DNA of 64,000 nucleotides from Symbiodinium microadriaticum (lineage: Eukaryota > Sar > Dinophyceae > Suessiales > Symbiodiniaceae), in the NCBI GenBank assembly GCA_001939145.1, contig LSRX01000047.1:530784-594783 (forward strand). The letters are read 5' to 3'. This document shows positions 55,578-64,000 of the stretch, in pieces (the stretch's first letter is position 1; every line of letters starts with the position of its first letter). Below the pieces are notes generated by a model. The model did no database searches, was not told the origin of the DNA, and saw only the letters and a program-made list of their open reading frames with translations. Both the position numbers and the translations under genes were made by a program.

Positions 55578-55715
55578 GGGTCCGCCGTAAACCAACCCTT
55601 CAAAATCTCAACGGAAAGAGTAGATTCCTCATGTTCATTTCAGATTAATGCCCAAGCCAAAAATCACTTTGCACAGCCCTCAGGGGCTGAACTGGACGTG
55701 CCCCCCCCCCCCCCC

Positions 55716-55750
55716 CCTTCTTGGTGACCTCTTCAGGCTACAGGAGCGAA
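55716..55750 (+). repeat. 35-bp duplicated block, copy 1
   Basis: CCTTCTTGGTGACCTCTTCA then GGCTACAGGAGCGAA is repeated exactly at 56161-56195. It follows a 21-base poly-C run and abuts the N at 55751. Confidence 0.93.
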
Positions 55751-55751
55751 N

Positions 55752-56033
55752 CATACTATATCATACCATACCATACCACATCATATCATATCACATCGTA
55801 CCAAATAATATCATGTCCTGTCATATCATACCATCTTATATTGTATCATGGCATAGTCGTATAGCACAGCATACCCCCACACCCACACACACACACACAC
55901 AAAAAGGGCAAATGTAACGGCCGCCAGAATGTGCAACGAAAGCATCTAACGATTGCACGTTCGCTCCTACCAGAGACTTGCGGATTTACAGGTTCAGAGT
56001 CTGAGGTGTTCCAGTTCACAAGATTGCGGTTCA
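55752..56033 (+). repeat. 282-bp duplicated block, copy 2
   Basis: It begins immediately after the single N at 55751. Downstream is a 127-bp segment (56034-56160) unrelated to that after copy 1, then the 35-bp block at 56161-56195. Confidence 0.93.
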
Positions 56034-56195
56034 AAACTCTGATCGAAAGCGCAATATTGCATCTGCGGATACTGCAATTCCTGAAGGCGTCCAAAACGAA
56101 TTTGCAACAATCGGTCCGCCTGCACCCAGATCTCTACTCGCCGGTCCTCCGGCTCCTCACCCTTCTTGGTGACCTCTTCAGGCTACAGGAGCGAA

Positions 56196-58400
56196 TGGTT
56201 GAAGGGTTTAGGGCTTCAGGATTTGGGTTGCGAGGTTGCGAGGCCGAGGTTCCGGGAAGTTTAACTCCTTGAGGAAAATACTTGTCGGTAAATAAGCCTT
56301 CTTATTTTGGAAGCAAAGTATTGCAGTTTCAACTAGGGCGCATTGGGTGTTTGAGCTGTGCGAACGTCTTCATAGCTGTAGGATTTGGGTTCCCGATCCG
56401 TTGTTTTGGGGTCTCATGACAGAGAAAAAAATCTGAGTTTAGTGTCCATACCTTCCGTAGGACCGCGCTGACTAGCTTCGAAATCTGATTCGAGCGCTGG
56501 CAGGATCTTGAGAGATCGGATACATTGAGGTTGGGACTTCGTGCTTTCGTGCATTCTAAAGACTTTGTTTACCGGATAGAATAGTGAGCTGGGGTTGGGA
56601 TAGATGCTCGGGTGGTAAGTTTCAGGGCTGAAGCAAATGGCAAAGTAGAGAGTTTACCTCATCGTGAGCCCAACTCAAACATTGGTGCCTTGCGGATGTG
56701 GCCGGCGACCAAGACCATGTTTGATGTCCGCCCCTGCATTGCAACTGCTGCTGAAAAGTCTTGAACTCTCAGACATGTTTTCGCAGCTCGAGAGAGCCGT
56801 CGAGTTCGGACGCAAGTGCTCGCAAGTAGAGCTTGTTCTTGTCAAGCACATACGCGGTTGGGCCGGGGATGGTTCGTCTCCATTTGCAGCGTTCCAGTGT
56901 CCTTCAACTACCCATGAGATGCTTCGCAACAAAACAAAGCCACACTGACAATCGCAAGATTGTATTGTTGCACCCTGTATCAGGGATGAAATTAGGTTGT
57001 CGGTATGTGCACAAATCAGTGGTTTCTGTTGTAGCAGCTCAGTGGTACTTACCTGCATGAATGGTTGCACGGCAATACACAACCACGATGACTATCACAA
57101 TACTGAAACTGTCTATGTACGTGTGCTGTCTGTATATATATATATACATATATAGAGTACATAAATGTCGCAATGTCACGTACGCACGCGTCCAAGTGCA
57201 GAATGCAATTTCCCACCAAAACACATAATGACTCAAGTATTACTGCGGTATATCGGCAGAATCTAGCACAGCTTACTTCTAGTCTAGACATGTTGGAGCG
57301 CTATGTTGCATACCATACAAACGCCCAATCCGGACTCGGGTGGCGACTTTATTGGAATGTCAATATATACGGCTACTAGGAATCCTTCTGGTCCAGGCCG
57401 CTGTATGCCATCCACCGTGAGGACTATTCTAGATGTACATCCCGAATGTCTACGTGGAGCGGGGACCCTTGAACTGTACGCAGGCGCAATGCTTCTAAAT
57501 GCAGCTCATGTGCCCCTATAGAAACAATTTGTTCCTAAGCCAAGAACTGTGTTAGCCCGTCCACAAACCATAAACTTCATACACACAAAACATCGCAAAT
57601 ACCAGCAGTTTTCATGCATCAGCCGACCAGGTCGCCTGGTATGCTACGAATACAGCGATCTAGCATGCCTTTCAAGGGAGTGCGGGAGTGTAGACAAACA
57701 TGCAGCGGTGATTAAGATTTGGTGCAGGAGCGCGGATATGCCACTGCCACGTGGACATTTTGGTGTTTTGGTGTGCGGGTGTGTGGTACGTGGTGGTTGG
57801 GGGCATCGGTCCTTTTTAAGGACAACATCCTTCGCTTATAAGCAAGAGACACATCTATAACACAACAAATGTTTTTGAATGGAAGCAGGAGACACATCTA
57901 CAACACAAGAACTGTTTTCGAACAGACCATCAATGCAAACAAGAGTCTTTGCTACTCAAAGCGTCTGAATACAAATACACTTATTATCCAACATGGAAGC
58001 ACAAGCACCCTGACCAGGAGAGAAGAACGACGGCCACTCCGAGACCGCGAAACCTGTCCATGCACAAACACAGGCCCCACAGCAACCGTTTCTGAAGTAG
58101 TGCTGGTACTTATTTAGGACCCTGTTTCAATCTTACGACAAGTATTTTGAGCAACCAAGTATGCCTCGGCTGGACAGCAACCTCCAGTGAGGAAAGGGAT
58201 GCGGCAAAGCAGCCACCGAGAACATCTCAAAAACGATGTCTATTGCACATTCTCGTCTGTACTGCAGCAATGGCAACAATGCATGCTGGTGGTACCAGTC
58301 ACGTGGCGCCTGACGTCATTATCTGGCGGTTGGTTGAAAACCTCCAGTACCAATCGGATAGCAAATCTCAACTCTGAACCACAAGCTGGATCCAACTCCT
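56196..58400. other. 2.2-kb repeat-poor island, no recognisable gene
   Basis: The longest stretch without telomere-like units or MITEs. Opposed frames of 94 codons plus (56664-56948) and 135 codons minus (56675-57082), then 103 codons plus (57549-57860) and 82 codons plus (57869-58117). No domain is recognised. A (TA)n tract lies at 57128-57155. It is the best place to look for real exons. Confidence 0.5.
57846..57931 (+). repeat. Two-copy tandem repeat, period 43
   Basis: GAGACACATCTATAACACAA then CAAATGTTTTTGAA at 57846 recurs at 57889 as GAGACACATCTACAACACAA then GAACTGTTTTCGAA. Confidence 0.85.
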
Positions 58401-58404
58401 GAAC

Positions 58405-58680
58405 CCGTTTAAACCCTAACGCCAAAGCCCTACGCCACAAACCATAACCCCTAAATCCTAAACCCTAAACCGTAAAAACTCCAAAAAACCACGTTGGCTC
58501 GGAGTCGCGACCAGAAAGCTGGGGTGATCCGATGTAGCCGAGCCGCGAGTCTCTTAAAAGCAAGGCCGAAACATCTGAATGGAACAAGACGGTGAAGGGT
58601 TTAGGGTTGTGGGGTTTAGGGCTTCAGGGCTTAAGGTTTAGGGATTTGGGGTTTAGGGTTTCAGGCTTTAGGGCTTAATA
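58405..58680. repeat. Opposed telomere-like clusters
   Basis: C-strand, degenerate, 58405-58475; G-strand 58595-58680. Confidence 0.85.
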
Positions 58681-59084
58681 GGGGCTTGAAGACTTGAGAA
58701 TAGTTTCCTTCGGGGTTCTCGGCATCACTATAAAATAATGTACTTGATAAAATTCCTGACCCTGCCCTGATCCCGAAGCTCTAAACCTATACCCCCTAAA
58801 CCCTTAAACCCCAAAGCGGACAGCTCCTGATCCGATGTGCTCTGCTACCAGTTTCTTATACGATTCGCAGCAGGCGTATTATAGAAAACATGTGTAGGAC
58901 TACCAAGAGAGACTATATGAAGAGGGCCTGTTAAATCATGATAGTAGTCAGTAGTTGTTTTCAGAGTATGCAAGCATGTGCCTCTGCAGGGACTACAAAG
59001 GGAGATTATGCTGAACTGTCTCTGCTGGTTCTGCTGTGCAGCCTCGACATATTTACATGTATGCATGCAGACAGACAAAAAGAC

Positions 59085-59120
59085 AGACAGAAAGGCAGGC
59101 AGGCAGGCAGGCAGGCAAAC
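59085..59120. repeat. GGCA tetranucleotide microsatellite
   Basis: About six GGCA units preceded by AGACAG units. Confidence 0.95.
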
Positions 59121-59123
59121 ATC

Positions 59124-59460
59124 CATACATTACATTACATTACATTACATTACCTTACATTACATTACATTACATTACATTGCATTGCATTACATTACAT
59201 TACATTACCTTACCTTACATTACCTTACATTACCTTACATTACCTTACCTTACCTTACATTACATTACATTACCTTACCTTACCTTACCTTACCTTACCT
59301 TACATTACATTACATTACATTACAATGCATTGCATTGCATTGCGTTGCATTACATTACATTACATTACATTACATTACATTACATGGCATTGCATGGCAT
59401 GGCATGGCATGGCATGGCATGGCATGACATGACATGACATGGCATGGCATGACATGACAT
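59124..59460. repeat. (TTACA)n pentamer array grading to (GGCAT)n
   Basis: About 67 pentamers in uninterrupted phase. TTACA dominates first, then TTACC, with TTGCA patches, then TGGCA and TGACA at the right. The 133-165 codon frames here are products of period 5 without stop codons. Confidence 0.97.
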
Positions 59461-59755
59461 TAGACATACAGGCATACATACATGCATACATGCATACATG
59501 CATGCATGCATGCATGCATGCACACACATGATCCGTCCATCCATCCGTCCATCCATCCATCCACATACATGCAAGCATGCACACCGACACACATACAAAA
59601 ATGCATACATGCATACATGCATACGCACAATGCATACATACATACATACATACATACATACATGCAGACATACATACATACATGCAGACATACATGCAGA
59701 CATACATGCAGGCATACAGACAGACATACATACACACATACCTGCAACACGCTTA
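59461..59755. repeat. ACAT/GCAT tetranucleotide microsatellite
   Basis: CATA, GCAT and CATC tetramers with GCAGACATA composites. Frames on both strands give C/M/Y or H/T/I-rich repeats. Confidence 0.97.
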
Positions 59756-60020
59756 CTAAGACAGGTTTTCGGAATGCAGGAAAGGAAACCCAGCAAGGGC
59801 TTCAGGCTGCAGGGTTGGTCTTCAGCCGGCAAGCGTCTTTGGGACTGTAGGATTCCATGAAGCTTAGGCATCGTCAAGGGTGTTGCTCCTTAAAGTAAAG
59901 CTATGAATCAAGGGTTTAGGGTTTGAGGGTTGCCACAGATTTTTGGATGTTTCGGGGTTGGGGGCTTCAGGCCGTTGGGCTTCCAGAAATGGCCAACCCA
60001 ACACCGCTTTTAGGTTTCTC
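59756..60020. other. Unique stretch, no feature recognised
   Basis: No clear repeat beyond one GGGTTTAGGG near 59910. Confidence 0.5.
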
Positions 60021-60104
60021 TAACCCTAACCCCCCAGGTACCTACTATATAGGGTACTAGAGCCCCTAGGGCCCTATATAGTAGGTACCTGGAGGGTTAG
60101 GGTA
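60021..60104 (+). mobile_element. Family D MITE copy 2
   Basis: Almost identical to 20340-20423: CCCTAACCCCCCAGGTACCT, then ACTATATAGGG; centre AGCCCCTAGGGCCC; then TATATAGTAGGTACCTGGAG, then GGTTAGGG. The palindrome is closer to perfect than in copy 1. Confidence 0.93.
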
Positions 60105-60516
60105 ACAGCTCGAAGACTTTGTGCTTACGGGCCTCGGGGTAACCGGGTAAGGGTAGGAGTGCGAACACCAAACATCAAAGCACTCAATCCCAAGCTGGTG
60201 AATCTTTGCGCGGGGTGTTGGGTGCGGAGCACTGGAGCGTTAGACATATCTTCGACGCAACCTTCCCTGAGTCTAGGAGATAGAACACCGAAGCTCTGCA
60301 TGCTCTGCGGACTCTCGAAATGGGGCAGACTGGAGAGCAGGAGGCTCCACCTTCTTCTTGGGCGGCACAGGTTGTAAACCTTCCAGGTTGCAGTGCGGTT
60401 CTGGCTCGGCATGGGATGGTAGGGCGCTTTAAAGCTTGAAAGTCTATGAGAAGAAGAAGCTGGTTTCGGGCCCGAGCCCTCTACAACCTGGAGCCTTCGA
60501 CTCGGCCTGAGCCCTG
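60105..60516. other. Repeat-poor stretch, no recognisable gene
   Basis: A 132-codon minus frame (60125-60523) is open, with overlapping 72 and 64-codon plus frames. No domain is recognised. Confidence 0.45.
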
Positions 60517-60610
60517 TACCCATAGGCCCCTAAGTAGTTCCTTTTTAGGGTTTATATTTAATATCCTAAAAGGTAACCCCAAAAAGGAACTACTTAGGGG
60601 CCTATGGGTA
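60517..60610 (+). mobile_element. Family A MITE copy 3
   Basis: TA CCCATAGGCCCCTAAGTAG then TTCCTTTTTAGGG; centre TTTAATATCCTAAAAGGTAA then CCCC; perfect inverted right arm AGGAACTACTTAGGGGCCTA then TGGG TA. Length 94 bp. Confidence 0.95.
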
Positions 60611-60714
60611 GAGTCTAAAGCCCCGAAGCCCAAGAGATGATAAGCTTCGGGACTTGGGGTTCCGGCTCTGCCAGGACTGCTGAAGACACTGAAGACATGG
60701 CTTTAGGGCTTTAG

Positions 60715-60785
60715 CTTTAGTGTTTAGGGTCTAGGGTTTAGTTAGGGCTTTTAATGTGACATTTAGGGTTTAGGGTTTAGGTAAT
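60715..60785 (+). repeat. TTTAGGG telomere-like cluster
   Basis: About seven sparse G-strand units. Confidence 0.85.
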
Positions 60786-61294
60786 CGTAAAGGATGTGCT
60801 TGAGGGTTTACTGTAAGGGCTGATCCCCTGAAAGCTTCACAAAGGTTCAGGGCTCTGGGTTCACGCTTTCGTTACAAAATGGTTAATTTTAGGTGCAGGG
60901 AATTCGGCTCTCCATACTAATTCCAGTTCTTTTTTACATGGCTGCATTGCTGGGTTGGGCACCAGAGAGATGGGGGGCCTTAAGCCCTAAACCCGAAAAC
61001 GCAATACGTCTCCTACAAAGAGTGTGACTCTGAGGTTTGGCAGTTAGAAGTGAGGACATTGGGTCGGTGCTGCCGCTGGAAAGATGTGCTATGAACTCTT
61101 GCACCAGCCCGAAAAAACCCTTCAAGAGCAAGAAACGTACAAAATCTGAAAGAACTCCCTACATCGTCTGGCTCAGCCTTGGTGGCAAAACCCTCAAAAC
61201 CTAAAACATCAACAAGCAAAGCCTTGTGCGAACTCCTGGACCATGGCATTCCCCATGGCCCTGATGATTTGTTGCGGTTGGCTTTTGGGACTGA
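60786..61294. other. Unique stretch, no recognisable gene
   Basis: Two overlapping minus frames of 65 and 78 codons, unrecognised. Confidence 0.5.
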
Positions 61295-61390
61295 ACCCTA
61301 AACCCTAAAAACCCTAAACCCTAAAACCCTAAACCCTAAACCCTAAACCCTAAACCCTAAACCCTAATACCCTAAACCCTAAACTAAACC
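61295..61390 (-). repeat. CCCTAAA cluster, relatively pure
   Basis: About 13 units, most exactly CCCTAAA, making this one of the least degenerate arrays. It ends 3 bp before a family B element. Confidence 0.93.
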
Positions 61391-61392
61391 CC

Positions 61393-61468
61393 TACCTAGA
61401 GTCTCCATTGCAGTTCCTTTTTTTTGGTTTTAACTTTATATTTAGTTAGGATCCTATAACTAATCCCC
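61393..61468 (+). mobile_element. Family B MITE copy 4, right half missing
   Basis: TA CCTAGAGTCTCCATTGCAG then TTCCTTTTTTTTGG, to TTAGGATCCTATAACTAATC then CCC. It stops exactly where the next complete B element begins. Confidence 0.88.
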
Positions 61469-61578
61469 TACCTAAAGTCTCCATTGCAGTTCCCTTTTTT
61501 GGCTTAACTTTATACTTAGGATATTTTAGGATCCTAGAAGAGAACCCCAAAAAGGAACTACAACGGAAACTTGAGGTA
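61469..61578 (+). mobile_element. Family B MITE copy 5
   Basis: TA CCTAAAGTCTCCATTGCAG then TTCCC; centre ATTTTAGGATCCTAGAAGAG then AACCCC; right arm AAAAAGGAACTACAACGGAA then ACTTGAGG TA. Length 110 bp. Confidence 0.9.
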
Positions 61579-61710
61579 AACCGTGGAGGATGGGTCCTTA
61601 CAAACCTTATAAAAGCCCGTTTTGCGGGCCAACAAAGATCCTCTTAGAACCGTGTAAGGCACTGGTGACATCGCCCGAAGCCTCCGCAATGTAGGTGTCG
61701 ATATAACTAC

Positions 61711-61804
61711 TACCCATAGGCCCCTAAGTAGTTCCTTTTTATGGTTTATATTCGGAATCCTATAAGGTAATCCCACAAACGAACTACTTAGGGGCCTATG
61801 GGTA
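61711..61804 (+). mobile_element. Family A MITE copy 4
   Basis: TA CCCATAGGCCCCTAAGTAG then TTCC and its perfect inverse. The inverted match extends outward into the flanks (ACTAC / GTAGT). Core TTCGGAATCCTATAAGGTAA then TCCC. Length 94 bp. Confidence 0.95.
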
Positions 61805-62664
61805 GTAGTATCCCTTGTAGTTAATTATAGGCCCCCGCGAAACCATTTAGGAGTAAAAGATGCCCCCTCAAGCCGCTTCTAAGTGTCTAGGCTCGTACAT
61901 TAGGGTTGCAGCTGGGTGGTCTGCCAAGAGGAAAGCCGGCAGCTGAGACATCGAGCTTCCGAAAAGGCTTAACAGTGGTTTTAACTGTGGGGTGTATAGA
62001 TAGGATTTTGGGTTGAGGGTTTAAGTCACTAAGGTTTTAGTGTTCAGGGGCCCGAGCGTAGCTTAGGCTTGGCATCTTGGCTTGAAAGCCTTTCGTAGTT
62101 AAATTCGCTCATGTCAAAGTTCCCTCGTGAATCAAAAAGAAAATGACGAATCTTGAGCCCAACCCCCCCCCCCCCTGCAACTCCCAACGCCCCCTAAGTG
62201 CCCATTGAATCAATTGCGCATTATGCCGGGGCCCAACAATGCACCAATGAAGCCTGAAAGACTTATGATCTGCGAATGCAGAGGACGGAATACCTACAAA
62301 ACTGAACTTGGCACCAGTGCAAAACATAAACACCTCTTAGAATACATGATAACAGTCTAGAGGGCTTTGTCAAAGTTTCATTGTAAGGTTGCTACAAAGG
62401 TTGCATGAGAAGGCCTTATGCCAGAGCTTTATGAGGCGTTCGAGTTTACGGGCTTGCTGTGCTTGGGTTCCGTCCTATTTCTCGTTTCAAGGCTTGTCTT
62501 TCGTATTGCAGTGGTTTAGGTGTTCACACGTCCCGGCCTTTGTCATATAGCTGTTGTGGCTTCAGGAGGAAAACAAATGAAGTTTCGGATTGAGGGTTTG
62601 CAAGAGACAGGGCTCAGGTGTGCAAGGGTTTTGCATGTGGGCAGAAGGCCCTGCGACTGTCACA
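61805..62664. other. Repeat-poor stretch, no recognisable gene
   Basis: GTTAATTATAGGCCCCCG at about 61819 resembles an H right end. A 74-codon minus frame (62109-62333) and a poly-C run at 62163-62175 are present. No gene is recognised. Confidence 0.5.
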
Positions 62665-62955
62665 TCCGGGCTTAGGGTTTAGGGTTTAGTCTTTTGGACT
62701 GAACCCTAACCCCCTAAACCCTTCCAAACCCTAAACCCTCATTACCAGGGGCTTCTAAGGGTTGAAGTTTACGTCAAACTCAGAGCAATTGCAAAACTGC
62801 TTCACCTTAACATCCTACATCCCAAAACCGGGTAGGGGTTTAGGGTTTAGGTGGTAGGGCCTGGTAGGGTTTAGGGCTTAGGGCTTAGGATTTGAGGATT
62901 AGGGCTTAGGATTTAGGGTTTAGGGGGTAAGGGCCTGGTAGGGTTTAGGACTCAG
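62665..62955. repeat. Telomere-like clusters, both strands
   Basis: G-strand 62670-62690, C-strand 62700-62740, G-strand 62832-62955. In the last, GGTAGGGCCTGGTAGGGTTT and GGTAAGGGCCTGGTAGGGTT show a composite period of about 70 bp. Confidence 0.88.
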
Positions 62956-63265
62956 GTGACCCAGACATTGGTGTTAATACCTTAATTCATAGTATGGAAC
63001 CTGCTATAACTTAGGGTATATTCCTCAAGAACAGGAACTTAAATTCGGGATCCTGCCATATCTTAAAGTAATTTCCTGAATTGGGGGATGTTGGATCGTC
63101 TCGGGAGAGAGCGGCACCTGGAAGGCGCCAGCGGCAGCGTCCGATACCCGGGGTCGGCTCTGCGTGCAGAGCAAAACTTAAAGTCTAAGACAGCTTCTTA
63201 GTGGACTATTGTTCTGAAAGAGGTACCCCCTGTGAGCATGTATGTGTGTATCTACAAACATATAC

Positions 63266-63309
63266 ATAAATAAATAAATAAATAAATAAATATATATATA
63301 TATATATAC
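63266..63309. repeat. (TAAA)n followed by (TA)n microsatellite
   Basis: Six TAAA units run directly into eight TA units. Confidence 0.95.
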
Positions 63310-64000
63310 TGTACATATACATGTTCCATTAGATACAGACCTATCTTCAGCCACCAGGCGCCTGGGCGACAGACAACGAGGGTCTGGCTCTACAGGCCTC
63401 GTTGTGTGGTTCTACTGTCAGGAAATCTGCGGTTTGGCGCTGGTCCGGTGAACCTGTAGCACCGAGGCCTCCGGCGGAGACCTGACACCTAAAGATTCTC
63501 TGAAGCTTGTGGCTAACCATTGCGTCGAGTTCTGTGTTACGACCTGTGCTGCTGCGCCTTAGCTCCTAGGCATCTTCTGTGTGCGTGAACTAGAGACTTC
63601 AGAACCCCAGCCCCTAAACGCAGCATGTGCGGAGGGTTGCCAGGCTCCGTTGCTTGAGCCGTAACGCTCCACCAGCTGAGGTGCTAACGCGATGCAAGAT
63701 CTGAAGAAACCCAGCGAATATGAGTTTAGGTATATACTCCTCAATTATTAAGGATAGTTGGGAGGTTTGGGAACAGCAAACCTCGTGTCCTGGGTTCATG
63801 GGGTCCCGTTGTTTTGCCGATCCATTGTCAAAGGGAGCCCAAATTCCAGAACAACCCAACAGCTATTGCAAACAGAATCAAGTTGACTCAGAAGTTTATG
63901 CAATGATATTACCCTCGCGCAGACGAACATCAACTAATGTCGAAGAACGACCAGCCCGCTTTGGAAATTACAATCGCTCTTCAAGTACATGGTTCCCACT
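63310..64000. other. Repeat-poor window end, no recognisable gene
   Basis: Overlapping minus frames of 61 and 81 codons (63559-63859). A tRNA-D-arm-like string lies on the minus strand near 63664-63690 but lacks the rest of a tRNA. Confidence 0.5.

Noticed and set aside
58938..59877. Overlapping frames of 120-165 codons on both strands
   Set aside because: They translate tetra- and pentanucleotide repeats; lack of stop codons is a property of the repeat unit.
61295..61390. True chromosome end
   Set aside because: Although the array is fairly pure, both sides continue into unique sequence and MITEs, so it is interstitial.
63659..63692. tRNA-like D-arm string on the minus strand (TCAGCTGGTGGAGCG)
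   Set aside because: It has three extra bases before the D-arm, no matching anticodon stem, no B-box (GGTTCGA) at the right distance and no acceptor stem.

Overview
Eukaryotic nuclear DNA with no protein-coding gene I can defend. The sequence is saturated with degenerate interstitial copies of the TTTAGGG/CCCTAAA heptamer. This telomere type is found in land plants, many green algae and alveolates (dinoflagellates, chromerids, coccidian Apicomplexa). The mid-range base composition, interspersed telomere-like heptamers and many microsatellites fit an alveolate best. Coccidia such as Eimeria are known for chromosome segments rich in telomere-like heptamers and CAG repeats, but only one short CAG tract occurs here. 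The taxon is therefore inference, not proof. The longest open frames (up to about 165 codons) lie in microsatellites or in the assembly gap. The rest are scattered, overlapping, often start in repeats, and match no family I recognise.

Three layers make up the window. (1) Telomere-like clusters of 40-370 bp occur every 0.3-2 kb, alternating between C-rich and G-rich strand. Some meet head-to-head or tail-to-tail, and some are organised into higher-order repeats of 24, 50, 62 or 63 bp. (2) There is a dense population of short (about 70-120 bp), near-palindromic elements that look like miniature inverted-repeat transposable elements (MITEs). I grouped them by eye into families A to S; at least seven have two or more copies here. 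Many are bounded by TA, as expected of Tc1/mariner-like target duplications. Families A and B share the same core but carry different, symmetric ends. Several copies are nested or abut. (3) Microsatellites include (CAT)n, (TATCA)n, (TTACA)n grading into (GGCAT)n, (ACAT/GCAT)n and (AT)n.

Layout: 0-5 kb holds telomere-like clusters, an 898-bp gap and the first MITEs. 5-16 kb is the densest mixture of telomere-like clusters and MITEs. 16-32 kb has fewer heptamer clusters, more unique sequence, and CAT/GAT tracts. 33-53 kb is again rich in heptamer clusters and MITEs. 54-60 kb holds the microsatellites, a duplicated 282-bp block that looks like an unresolved assembly bubble, and the longest repeat-poor island (56.2-58.4 kb). 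60-64 kb has a cluster of A, B and D elements.

Single Ns at 992, 16137, 37003, 46909 and 55751 are contig joins; three of them have flanking sequence duplicated elsewhere in the window, so local order there is doubtful. All family assignments come from reading the sequence by eye and were not checked by alignment software.
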